DNA of 64,000 nt, taken from the NCBI RefSeq assembly GCF_003201355.1, contig NZ_QICL01000013.1, forward strand, positions 1 to 64,000. Direction: 5' to 3'. This DNA is from Indolivaga alginatilytica. GTDB taxonomy: Bacteria > Bacteroidota > Bacteroidia > Bacteroidales > Dysgonomonadaceae. Every line of letters begins with the position of its first letter. Within the stretch, counting starts at the first letter, position 1. The notes below the pieces were generated by a model that was not told the DNA's origin, ran no database searches, and saw only the letters and a list, made by a program, of their open reading frames with translations. The translations under genes were made by a program, and so were the position numbers. This document shows, in pieces, positions 25,343 to 33,532 of this stretch.

Positions 25343-26293
25343 TCAATATACCTCTTTGGCTATACGGCGTACACTTTCGGTAGCCATTAATGCATAAAAG
25401 TGGATGCTGGGTACTCCATATTGAATCAACTCTTTACATTGCTTAATCCCCCACTCTACACCAACGTCCTTAGCTTCTGCATCCGAGTGACATTTTCTCA
25501 ATTCGGCAGCTAGTTCTTCGGGAATATCAGACCTGAATGTTTTAGGCAAAAGAGTCAGGTGATTAATTTTATAAATCGGTTTCACTCCCGGAATGATCGG
25601 TATAGTAATACCTTCGGCACGACAGCGTTCTACAAATGAAAAATATTTACTGTTATCAAAAAACATTTGAGTCACAAAATATTCTGCACCTTGTGCCTGC
25701 TTCATTTTCAGATAATAGATATCCGACTCTAAGTTAGGAGCTTCTTCATGCTTTTCGGGATAACAAGCCATTCCATAAGAAAAAGGTGTTTCAAAACGCT
25801 CAAAGCTACCACCATCTGCGGTTATACCTTCGTTGAAATGGTTAACTTGCACTTGCAAGTCTGTAGCATATTGATTCATATTACCTGCCAGTTGATCCGA
25901 TTCCAGTTTATGAGCATCACCTCTCAATAAGAGAAGGTTATGAATTCCCAAGAAATTTAAATCGATCAAAGCATATTCTGTTTCCTCCTTACTGAAACCT
26001 TTACAGATCATGTGAGGGACAGCAGTGATATTATATTTGTTCTGTATAGAAGCTGCAATAGCTACAGTACCCGGGCGTTTTCTCACATTCACTTTAGTTA
26101 CCGTACCATCGGGTAGCTCCTTGTATATATTCTCGCTATGATGCGTGGTAATATTTATATACTTAGGATCAAATTCAATAAGCTTATCTATTATATTGTA
26201 CGCTTTCTGAATGCTATTACCTTTCAAAGGGGGTAATATTTCAAACGAGAAAGCGGTTTTTCCATTATTTTGAATTAAATCTGTGACCTTCAT
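25343..26293 (-). CDS. metF: 5,10-methylenetetrahydrofolate reductase
   Basis: A flavoenzyme TIM barrel that reduces methylene-THF to methyl-THF for methionine synthesis. The 316 residues start with the family pattern KTAFSFEILPPLKGN (catalytic Glu). YINITTHH, GIHNLLLLRGDAHK (Asp contacting FAD), FSYGMACYPEKHEEAPN and YFVTQMFFDNSKYFSFVERC follow, all standard. Its leader contains a repeat element; rseP lies upstream in the same direction. No methionine-biosynthesis partner was seen here. Confidence 0.94.
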   Translation of the reverse strand: MKVTDLIQNNGKTAFSFEILPPLKGNSIQKAYNIIDKLIEFDPKYINITTHHSENIYKELPDGTVTKVNVRKRPGTVAIAASIQNKYNITAVPHMICKGFSKEETEYALIDLNFLGIHNLLLLRGDAHKLESDQLAGNMNQYATDLQVQVNHFNEGITADGGSFERFETPFSYGMACYPEKHEEAPNLESDIYYLKMKQAQGAEYFVTQMFFDNSKYFSFVERCRAEGITIPIIPGVKPIYKINHLTLLPKTFRSDIPEELAAELRKCHSDAEAKDVGVEWGIKQCKELIQYGVPSIHFYALMATESVRRIAKEVY

Positions 26294-26309
26294 TATCCGT
26301 ATTTACTTT

Positions 26310-26401
26310 TTAAGTAATGTAAATATTTAATGTTATAGTTTTAAATTATAACTAACTATAATTATTTTGCTTGCCAAAAGAATAAAAGGCCTGAGACCTT
26401 A
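26310..26401 (-). repeat. 95-bp intergenic element, near-complete copy overlapping rseP stop
   Basis: On the minus strand: TAAGGTCTCAGGCCTTTTA, TTCTTTTGGCAAGC, TAATTATAGTTAGTTATAA, ACATTAAATATTTAC, ATTACTTAA. The first TAA is the stop codon of rseP and the other end lies 16 bases before metF. Confidence 0.8.
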
Positions 26402-27736
26402 TTTGAATATCGCCTTAAAGATATCGTTTCCGTTTGCATAAATAAGCAAAGCAAAAATGAATACCATACCTGCAATCTGAGCATACTCCTGAAACTTTTC
26501 ATTTGGTTTTCGACGAGTAATCATCTCATAAAGTAGGAACATGACGTGTCCGCCATCCAACATCGGTATTGGTAAAATATTCATCACAGCAAGAATCACA
26601 GATAAAAATGCTGTCATAAACCAAAAAGCCTGCCAATCCCATGTAGCCGGAAACATGCCGCCTATACCTCCAAATCCGCTTAAGTTAGATAAACCCTCTT
26701 TTGTAAATACGAATCTGAATTGTGCGATATATCCCTGCAATGTTTCTTTTGCCAGATTTACTCCTGCCGGAAATGATGCAAAAAAGCTAATTTTATCATG
26801 TTTCAGCTCGCAAATAGAAGTCAAAGGAACCGCTGTAAAACCTAAAACACCTAAACTATCTACACGTGCTGTTGTCTGATACAATGAATCTCCTCTATAA
26901 TAACTGATTTTTACATCAGAATTAAGATTCTCACTAATATTTTTTCTTATACCTGAAAAAGATGCTACCGATTTATCATTTACAGAGACAATACTATCCC
27001 CTTTCATTAAACCGCTTTTTTGAGCTGCACTTCCAACCATAACACTATCTACAACAGGAGGAATCTTCATCTCATAAGCCATCTTCTTAGAAGATATCAT
27101 CTTATCGGCAAAATCATCAGCCATAGCTATTGTTTCGAGCTTTCCGTTACGTTCAATAATAATCTCCTTGGCATTTGCAAATTTCATCAGAGTATTTATA
27201 TCCAATGTTTTATCCATATGGTATTTCAACTCTTTACCATCTGCACTTATGATTTTATCTCCATCTTGGAAACCTGCATCTTTTGCAACCTGACTGAACT
27301 CCATCCCATGAGCCACATCTTTAAAAGAGATATAAGAATCTCCCCATGTGAAAAGAATCATAGCATATATAAATATCGCCAAAATAACATTGAACAATAC
27401 ACCGCCAATCATTACCAAAAGGCGTTGCCATGTCGGTTTCGATCTAAACTCCCAAGGTTGTTCGGGCTGTTTCATTTGCTCTTTATCCATCGATTCATCG
27501 ATCATTCCGGCAATCTTCACATACCCACCCAGAGGTAACCAACCGATACCATATTCTGTATCGCTATTTTTAGGTTTAAACTTGAATAAAGAAAAACCTA
27601 TATCAAAAAAGAGGTAAAACTTTTCGACCTTTATTTTAAATACCCGGGCAAAAAAGAAATGTCCGAATTCATGGACAATAACCAATATTGATAAACTTAG
27701 AATTAATTGTAATGCTTTTATGAAAAATGTTTCCAT
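26399..27736 (-). CDS. rseP: Site-2 zinc metalloprotease RseP
   Basis: An inner-membrane intramembrane protease of the RseP/S2P family. It cuts anti-sigma factors and leftover signal peptides inside the membrane. The first helix carries the HExxH motif in VIVHEFGHFFFARVF (about 22-26). A PDZ domain follows at about 200-290 (GSAAQKSGLMKGDSIVSVNDKSV), with a weaker PDZ-like repeat before it (EFSQVAKDAGFQDGDKIISADGKEL). The C-terminal LDGGH motif is in PIPMLDGGHVMFL, supplying the third zinc ligand. At 445 residues it is full length. It lies just downstream of dxr in the same direction. Confidence 0.95.
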   Translation of the reverse strand: METFFIKALQLILSLSILVIVHEFGHFFFARVFKIKVEKFYLFFDIGFSLFKFKPKNSDTEYGIGWLPLGGYVKIAGMIDESMDKEQMKQPEQPWEFRSKPTWQRLLVMIGGVLFNVILAIFIYAMILFTWGDSYISFKDVAHGMEFSQVAKDAGFQDGDKIISADGKELKYHMDKTLDINTLMKFANAKEIIIERNGKLETIAMADDFADKMISSKKMAYEMKIPPVVDSVMVGSAAQKSGLMKGDSIVSVNDKSVASFSGIRKNISENLNSDVKISYYRGDSLYQTTARVDSLGVLGFTAVPLTSICELKHDKISFFASFPAGVNLAKETLQGYIAQFRFVFTKEGLSNLSGFGGIGGMFPATWDWQAFWFMTAFLSVILAVMNILPIPMLDGGHVMFLLYEMITRRKPNEKFQEYAQIAGMVFIFALLIYANGNDIFKAIFK

Positions 27737-27778
27737 TAGTCTGTTTTAGATAATAAATAATTAAGACCGTCGATCTCT

Positions 27779-27811
27779 TTAAGTAAAATAAAGTATTTAA
27801 TGATATACTTT
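27779..27811 (-). repeat. Intergenic element, 3' hairpin only
   Basis: On the minus strand AAAGTATATCATTAAATACTTT and TTTACTTAA, the 3' hairpin of the family, between dxr and rseP. Confidence 0.6.
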
Positions 27812-27846
27812 TGGTTTATGATTTGTTTGTGCCTTACGCTTAGTTA

Positions 27847-28995
27847 TTAGCTAAGAAAAGCGGCAGCCACTTTCCGGGCTTCCGTATTCGACAATACATA
27901 ATCGTCATACGTTGGCTTTTGAATGAATGAAGCCTTGTGCATCGTTTTCTCAATAATATCGCTCATCTCGAGAAAACCTATTTTTTCTTTCAAGAAAGCC
28001 TCTACTACAATTTCATTCGCAGCATTCAATATACATGGCATATTTCCACCCTTATTAGCAGCTTCAAAAGCAAAAGCCAGATTTCGGAAACGATCCATAT
28101 CAGGCTCTTCGAATGTCATAGTACCAAGTTTGAATATATCCAGCCGTTCGAAATTAGATTTCAAACGATTCGGATAGGCAAACGCATACTGAATGGGCAA
28201 ACGCATATCGGGTAATCCCATCTGAGCTATGATAGAAGAATCTTCAAACTGTACCATCGAATGGATTATCGACTGAGGGTGTACAACCACCTCTACTTGG
28301 CTGGGAACAAGCCCAAATAACCATTTGGCTTCGATCATTTCAAAGCCTTTGTTCATCAAGGTAGCCGAATCAATCGTAATTTTAGCCCCCATATCCCAAT
28401 TTGGATGCTTCAAAGCCTGATGTTTAGTTACTTTTTCCAACTCGTTTTTACTGAGTTTTCGAAAAGGACCTCCCGACGCTGTTAGCAGTATTTTTTCAAT
28501 CGGGCTATTTTCTCCATTTAAACATTGAAAGATAGCTGAATGTTCCGAATCGACAGGCAATATAGGCACCTTATTTTCTAAAGCCAGTTCGGTGATCAGT
28601 TCACCTGCAACCACCAGAGTTTCTTTGTTAGCCAATGCGATGAGCTTTTTAGCTTTTATTGCGCTGATTGTCGGTGCTAATCCTGCATAACCAACCATAG
28701 CAGTCAGAACAATATCTATAGGTTCGCTTTGAACGACCTGAACTATAGAATCCATCCCTGCCCAAACCTTAATCGGCAGATCAGCCAACGCATCTTTCAA
28801 TGCCTGATATCTATCTTCATTAGCAATCACAACAACCTCAGGTTGAAATTCGCGGGCTTGTTTTACCAACAAATCCAAACTATTATTTGCAGTGATAGCA
28901 TACACCTCAAATTTATCGGGATGTTCTCTGACTACATCTAATGCCTGTGTTCCTATTGATCCTGTTGATCCTAATATAGCGAGTTTACGTTTCAT
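27847..28995 (-). CDS. dxr: 1-deoxy-D-xylulose 5-phosphate reductoisomerase
   Basis: The second enzyme of the MEP isoprenoid pathway, reducing and isomerising DXP to MEP with NADPH and a divalent metal. The 382 residues begin KRKLAILGSTGSIGTQALDVVREHPD (NADPH-binding). ALANKETLVVAGELI follows, then the metal site VDSEHSAIFQCL and LTASGGPFR. The closing loop HPNWDMGAKITIDSATLMNKGFEMIEA is typical. It starts 7 bases after the M23-like gene and is followed by rseP, which suggests a single transcript. Confidence 0.96.
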   Translation of the reverse strand: MKRKLAILGSTGSIGTQALDVVREHPDKFEVYAITANNSLDLLVKQAREFQPEVVVIANEDRYQALKDALADLPIKVWAGMDSIVQVVQSEPIDIVLTAMVGYAGLAPTISAIKAKKLIALANKETLVVAGELITELALENKVPILPVDSEHSAIFQCLNGENSPIEKILLTASGGPFRKLSKNELEKVTKHQALKHPNWDMGAKITIDSATLMNKGFEMIEAKWLFGLVPSQVEVVVHPQSIIHSMVQFEDSSIIAQMGLPDMRLPIQYAFAYPNRLKSNFERLDIFKLGTMTFEEPDMDRFRNLAFAFEAANKGGNMPCILNAANEIVVEAFLKEKIGFLEMSDIIEKTMHKASFIQKPTYDDYVLSNTEARKVAAAFLS

Positions 28996-29002
28996 CTATT
29001 TT

Positions 29003-29869
29003 TTAGAATGATATATATAATTCGGGATTGATAGGGTTACCCTTATACCAAAGCTCAAATTGTAATGTTTTCTTTTCAGAACTGTCCTTTCCGCTGCCTA
29101 CCATACCGATAGCTTCTCCTGTTCTGACTTTATCTCCCGTTTTCTTCAAGACCATAGAAACACCTTTATAAACAGAGATAAATCCGTTTTTATGCTGAAG
29201 TTGCAACATATATCCATTATCTGCATATCCGGCAAAAACAACGGATCCTTCGAGAGTTGCCACTACACTTTCTCCCGCTGTCACAATCTGCACACCGTAA
29301 TTACGGGAAGGCAGATTAAACTTTCCTGCAATTATGCCCTTGACAGGACGAAAGAAAGTCACCCCTTCGGTAGGAGTAGCATCGGAAGTGGAGATTGTTG
29401 ATAAGTTATACTTCTCTGCCTCTTCGTATTCCGAACGATATTTTTTCTCACGGTCGGTACTCTGCAGAGATTTATCTGTTTCCGAGATGGTAACTGTATC
29501 CACTTTATTCTCTGAATCCGGCTGAACCTTTCCTGCAAAGATATCTTTTATATTATCCAGATATGCCAACTGATAACTTTGCTGGCGTTCTAAAGAATCA
29601 ACCTGTATTGCAGCACGAATAGCCTGTTCCCTGATTTCAGAATCAAGATAGCCCGGTAAATAGTTACGAATAGGAGTCGTTATGATAATAACAGAGGCAA
29701 GAACCATCAAGATAAAAAAAGACGTCACATACAACATAATACCATGAAACATAGAAACACGAAGTTTCCACACTTCTTCAAGTGTATTTTCATTTAATAT
29801 AGACAAACGGTACTTGAAATGTAACCGTTTCCAAAAACTATGTCGATTCTTATCTTTTCTTTTTGCCAT
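29003..29869 (-). CDS. M23 (LytM)-like protein with degenerate catalytic motifs
   Basis: A 288-residue membrane-anchored protein: basic cytoplasmic N-terminus, one membrane helix (about 38-65, MLYVTSFFILMVLASVIIITT), a short coiled region (about 75-105), an acidic linker and a C-terminal LytM-fold domain (about 170-288). The catalytic residues are missing. The first motif HxxxD reads NYGVQ, the Y-x-H position reads VYKGV and the HxH motif reads LQFEL. It therefore probably binds or activates rather than cuts peptidoglycan, like EnvC or NlpD. It is first in the run with dxr, rseP and metF. Confidence 0.82.
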   Translation of the reverse strand: MAKRKDKNRHSFWKRLHFKYRLSILNENTLEEVWKLRVSMFHGIMLYVTSFFILMVLASVIIITTPIRNYLPGYLDSEIREQAIRAAIQVDSLERQQSYQLAYLDNIKDIFAGKVQPDSENKVDTVTISETDKSLQSTDREKKYRSEYEEAEKYNLSTISTSDATPTEGVTFFRPVKGIIAGKFNLPSRNYGVQIVTAGESVVATLEGSVVFAGYADNGYMLQLQHKNGFISVYKGVSMVLKKTGDKVRTGEAIGMVGSGKDSSEKKTLQFELWYKGNPINPELYISF

Positions 29870-30007
29870 TAAATTATTTCACTCCCTAGTAATTGATGCT
29901 TCTGACACGCAAAGGATACATCCTTTTTCATAATAAGGCATCTATTATCCGAGAAACCTACAAAGCACTTACGCACCTATTCATTATCTCCAATATAATC
30001 AAGAATG

Positions 30008-30015
30008 CAAATTTA
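30008..30015 (-). promoter_or_regulatory. Putative minus-strand -7 box (TAAATTTG)
   Basis: On the minus strand this reads TAAATTTG, matching TAnnTTTG. It could drive the M23-dxr-rseP run with a leader of about 130 bases. Confidence 0.3.
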
Positions 30016-30149
30016 ATAAAAGAAACACAGATTGTGGCGTTGCATTTTAGTATTTCATTAAAGAAAATTAAATTAGATCATTTTAATTCGTTTAAGAGTG
30101 CATTCTGTAAAATATTTCCACCAAAATCGTTTCTTTAATTTTTTTTAGC

Positions 30150-30157
30150 TATTTTTG
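30150..30157 (+). promoter_or_regulatory. Putative -7 box (TATTTTTG) of spt
   Basis: TATTTTTG fits TAnnTTTG. A start point near 30164 supports the ATG at 30230 over an in-frame ATG at 30155. Confidence 0.4.
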
Positions 30158-30229
30158 CAGCCTGCTTTTTTTGAGAAGAAAAGCTTTCAAAAAGTAGTTA
30201 TAATTAATATTCCTATTTATTATAAAGTT

Positions 30230-31441
30230 ATGAGCCTATTAAGTGATAAGCTATATCGATATGATGCTGCAAGAAAAGCTCGTGCAGCAGGTATATATCC
30301 TTATTTCAGAGAAATTCAAAGCGACCAGGACACGGAGGTCATCATCAATGGTAGAAAAGTCTTAATGTTTGGCTCAAACGCCTATCTGGGATTGACTAAT
30401 CACCCTAAAGTAATAGAAGCCTCTATTGCAGCAACTCGCAAGTACGGAACAGGTATGGCAGGTTCACGTTTTCTAAACGGAACACTCGACATACATGTTG
30501 AGTTAGAGAAGAAATTAGCTGCATTTGTCGGCAAAGAAGATGCTTTGGTATATTCAACAGGATTCAATGTAAATCAAGGCGTAGTCGGTTGTATAACAGG
30601 TCGTGAAGATTACATCATTTGGGATGAATTGGATCACGCTTCTATTATCGAAGGAAACAGAGCTTCACTATCTACAAAGTTGAAATTTCGCCACAACGAT
30701 ATGGATTCTTTGGAGAAACAACTCCAAAAATGTGAACCCGATAAAGTGAAACTTATTGTAGTTGACGGAGTATTCAGTATGGAAGGTGACATAACCAATC
30801 TACCCAAGATAGTTGAATTGTCTAAAAAATACAATGGAAACATAATGATCGATGAAGCTCATGGATTAGGTGTTTTCGGTCGTAATTTTAATGGCAAAGG
30901 GGTTCATGACTATTTTGGACTGACTGACAGTATGGATCTTATCATGAGTACTTTCAGTAAATCATTAGCATCTATCGGAGGTTTTATTGCAGCAGAAGAA
31001 GCTATTATCGATTATTTACGTCACAATTCACGTCCTTATATATTCAGCGCAAGCTCAACGCCGGGAGCCACAGCAGCAGCAAGCGCAGCTCTTGATATTT
31101 TAATCAATGAGCCTGATCGTGTAGAAAGATTGTGGAATATTACAAACTATGCGTTAGAAGGATTCCGCCAGCTAGGTTGTGAGATCGGACATACCAGCAG
31201 CCCCATTATACCGTTGTATATACGTGATAATGAAAAAACATTCATTATAACCCGTACTCTATTTGAAGAAGGTATATTTGTAAATCCGGTAGTATCTCCG
31301 GCTGTTGCTCCTAAAGACACACTTATACGGTTCTCGCTAATGGCTACCCATACAAAAGAACAAGTGGATTATGCTTTAGATAAAATCGGAACCATTTTCA
31401 AACAAATGGGTGTACTTGCAAATAACATGGAAAAAGCTTAA
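30230..31441 (+). CDS. spt: Serine palmitoyltransferase
   Basis: A PLP enzyme of the alpha-oxoamine synthase family. It condenses serine with a fatty acyl thioester to 3-ketosphinganine, the entry to sphingolipid synthesis in Bacteroidales. The start MSLLSDKLYRYDAARKAR is chosen because it matches the known Bacteroides enzyme layout. GVYPYFREI-like GIYPYFREIQSDQDTEV and LMFGSNAYLGLT follow. The PLP Lys is in STFSKSLASIGGF and the His/Asp contacts are in DELDHASI and MIDEAHGLGVFG. The 403 residues fit the family. Alternatives such as glycine C-acetyltransferase (kbl) or BioF are less likely because of the YPYFREI N-terminus. Confidence 0.9.
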   Translation: MSLLSDKLYRYDAARKARAAGIYPYFREIQSDQDTEVIINGRKVLMFGSNAYLGLTNHPKVIEASIAATRKYGTGMAGSRFLNGTLDIHVELEKKLAAFVGKEDALVYSTGFNVNQGVVGCITGREDYIIWDELDHASIIEGNRASLSTKLKFRHNDMDSLEKQLQKCEPDKVKLIVVDGVFSMEGDITNLPKIVELSKKYNGNIMIDEAHGLGVFGRNFNGKGVHDYFGLTDSMDLIMSTFSKSLASIGGFIAAEEAIIDYLRHNSRPYIFSASSTPGATAAASAALDILINEPDRVERLWNITNYALEGFRQLGCEIGHTSSPIIPLYIRDNEKTFIITRTLFEEGIFVNPVVSPAVAPKDTLIRFSLMATHTKEQVDYALDKIGTIFKQMGVLANNMEKA

Positions 31442-31469
31442 AAATAGAGCTTACTACATAATAATACAG

Positions 31470-31503
31470 AACCCTCTTTCGTTTAAGAATAGAGGGTTTT
31501 TTG
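31470..31503 (+). terminator. Intrinsic terminator after spt
   Basis: AACCCTCT pairs with AGAGGGTT across a 13-base loop and is followed by TTTT. Confidence 0.8.
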
Positions 31504-31552
31504 TTGAATAAAGTCTCAAAAGCTACTATCTTAGCAAAAAATTCCGTATAGA

Positions 31553-32866
31553 ATGAAATATCTTCTGGCTAATCTCTTATTATTATTCGCTATAACCTCA
31601 TCTGCACAATATATTGTCTCAGGGGGGACAGCGCCTCCATATGAATATACAGATGGATTAGGAGGTACAGGTATAGAAAAAATTTATCTCTTAAATACAT
31701 TTTCAGGAGCAAGTATAAGTTATACATCGGATGCAGCCGTTGTACGTTTCTATAAGTACACACATTCTATTGACGATAAGGTATTGATTCCTTACTCTGA
31801 GATATCTACCAGTAATAGCGGAAATAAGACAACCTATACCATTACTAATCTGCAGGATTCAAGAGGATATTTTGCCGAAATAAATGGTAAGGCCAATCCT
31901 GTAATATGGATTATAGATTACAGTCAACATTTACCGGTACTGAACTCCATAGAGCCGGACAGATCTGCAGAAATAGAAGATCAATGCACCTCTTTAAAAT
32001 TACTAATCGAAAAATCAGACGATCTGCATTATTATACCACTACCGGAGGAAAATACTCAATAATAAGAAAATATGTTATTGAATACCCTGATCTGGATAG
32101 ATCTAATAAAGAATTCACTCCTATGGTAGAAGAGATAGGCCCCATAGACTTCGGCACATATAGAACAATTGATCCTCCTCTAACTGATACTAAGTTTAAA
32201 ATAAGCGGAGATCAATTTGCTAAACACTTCGGATTAAATATATATAAAGAGAGTACAGCTTATATTGCCATTGCCACTAAGGCCTTTATTGTAGCAGAAC
32301 AAGTTTCAGCAACTGCACCTTCCGGAATAACCACTGAATTAGGCGGTTCGGCTCCTGCTGAAATAAATTTCTTTGGTTATGCTAATGAGCCTACAGCGCA
32401 TTTTTATACGTGGTTTATTTATAATACCTCCGATTTACAGAACCCGATAGTACGTTATACGGATAGAAATATTCGCTATACATTCAACGAATCGGGGAAT
32501 TACAAGGTTGTTTTGGAGTCCGTTAGCAGAGGCTCTTCATGTTTAACCAGTACAAGTGTGGAATTTTCAATTTCGACGTCTTCACTCGAAATACCACCCA
32601 ATTATTTCTCTCCGGATGCAAATAGCGAAACAGCTAAAGTATTCAGGATAGGGGAATATAAATCTTTAATCAAGTTTAAATGTTCGATCTTCAACCGATG
32701 GGGAAACAAAATATATGAATGGACAGACCCTTCGAAAGGATGGGATGGAAAATATAAAGGCAAGTATGTAAATACAGGTGTATACTTCTGGGTTATAGAC
32801 GCACTGGGGTCTGACAACGAACGCTATCAAAAAGCAGGTGATGTAAATGTGATTCGCAAAAAGTAA
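31553..32866 (+). CDS. Secreted protein with CHU_C-like C-terminal (T9SS) domain
   Basis: A 437-residue exported protein with a signal peptide (MKYLLANLLLLFAITSSAQ). The body is beta-rich with a PKD-like stretch at about 270-345 (FFGYANEPTAHFYTWFIYN ... SGNYKVVLESVS). The C-terminal 85 residues form a gliding-motility-associated CHU_C domain: NYFSPDANSE, KFKCSIFNRWGNKIYEW, KGWDGKYKGKYVNTGVYFWVIDA and QKAGDVNVIRKK. This is the type B sorting domain of the type IX system. The usual TPNGDG opening is changed to SPDANSE. It is probably delivered to the surface and its function is unknown. It is consistent with gldD and gldH in the window. Confidence 0.8.
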   Translation: MKYLLANLLLLFAITSSAQYIVSGGTAPPYEYTDGLGGTGIEKIYLLNTFSGASISYTSDAAVVRFYKYTHSIDDKVLIPYSEISTSNSGNKTTYTITNLQDSRGYFAEINGKANPVIWIIDYSQHLPVLNSIEPDRSAEIEDQCTSLKLLIEKSDDLHYYTTTGGKYSIIRKYVIEYPDLDRSNKEFTPMVEEIGPIDFGTYRTIDPPLTDTKFKISGDQFAKHFGLNIYKESTAYIAIATKAFIVAEQVSATAPSGITTELGGSAPAEINFFGYANEPTAHFYTWFIYNTSDLQNPIVRYTDRNIRYTFNESGNYKVVLESVSRGSSCLTSTSVEFSISTSSLEIPPNYFSPDANSETAKVFRIGEYKSLIKFKCSIFNRWGNKIYEWTDPSKGWDGKYKGKYVNTGVYFWVIDALGSDNERYQKAGDVNVIRKK

Positions 32867-32892
32867 GGATGAATTTTTAAATTTCATCCTTT
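32865..32892. terminator. Hairpin between convergent genes
   Basis: AAGGATGAA and TTCATCCTT form a 9-bp stem overlapping the stop codon of the CHU_C gene, with a TTTG tail. Confidence 0.6.
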
Positions 32893-32957
32893 GTATATAA
32901 AGCCTCTGTATAATTCTTTCAAAGTAAAGAAATAATACACCTTAAGAAACAAAATAA

Positions 32958-33518
32958 CTATTCGTATTGATTCGCAGTTACCGAAACAATAAACAGATAA
33001 ACTCCATTTTTATCTTTATAATGATAATTTATGGTTGTCTTATTATCGCGGAAAACCTTCATTTGTGGACTAGATTTAACAAAATTTACAATATTAGGTT
33101 CAAGTACTTTTTTCATCTCCAATGTATCAACTAATTCAGCATCCATATTCATCAAAGTATAATTATACTGAAGAATATTCTTAGGAAGAGCGACAGCATT
33201 GTCTAGCCGTGTTTCGGCATCCACCATTATCGGACAAGATTTATTTATCTCGCTTGCACTTTCCATCATTACCTTATCAAATGAAGGTGTCTTGAATAAG
33301 AAATGCTGAACTGCAAAACAGACAGCCAGTCCAACTAATACACCTAATATACTGTTAATACTTTTTCTTCTGCCTGTCGTTACAGGTATAGAAATCACAT
33401 TCCGATTACTTGTTTCTTCTTCTATTGTAGATTTTGGCAATTCATAGCCACAACCGGAACAATATCTCGCATTATTCCGATTTTCGTTACCACATCTATT
33501 ACACTTAATGTTTTCCAT
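32958..33518 (-). CDS. Zinc-ribbon membrane protein
   Basis: Unknown function. The 186-residue product opens with a zinc ribbon, IKCNRCGNENRNNARYCSGCG (two CxxC pairs at about 5-24). A Ser/Thr/Glu-rich linker and one membrane helix (about 54-74, INSILGVLVGLAVCFAVQHFLF) follow. An extracytoplasmic domain of about 110 residues contains ASEINKSCPIMVDAETRLDNAVALP and ends with NYHYKDKNGVYLFIVSVTANQ. Similar zinc-ribbon plus TM plus small-domain proteins are often hypothetical. The gene lies 14 bases downstream of pmbA and is probably co-transcribed with it. Confidence 0.8.
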   Translation of the reverse strand: MENIKCNRCGNENRNNARYCSGCGYELPKSTIEEETSNRNVISIPVTTGRRKSINSILGVLVGLAVCFAVQHFLFKTPSFDKVMMESASEINKSCPIMVDAETRLDNAVALPKNILQYNYTLMNMDAELVDTLEMKKVLEPNIVNFVKSSPQMKVFRDNKTTINYHYKDKNGVYLFIVSVTANQYE

Positions 33519-33532
33519 AGGTTTTTTATATT

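Larger units (their letters stand above)
29870..30229. other. Divergent intergenic region, no confident gene
   Basis: About 360 bases between the M23-like gene and the serine palmitoyltransferase. An 81-codon open frame on the plus strand (29893-30138) has no recognisable features and I do not call it. Two candidate -7 boxes, one on each strand, are the only signals. Confidence 0.5.

Noticed and set aside
29893-30138. 81-codon open frame upstream of serine palmitoyltransferase
   Set aside because: No motif, no signal or membrane feature, and it overlaps candidate promoters on both strands.
30230-31441. Glycine C-acetyltransferase (kbl) or BioF
   Set aside because: The N-terminus with YPYFREI and FGSNAYLGLT fits serine palmitoyltransferase of Bacteroidales better, and no tdh or bio genes are adjacent.
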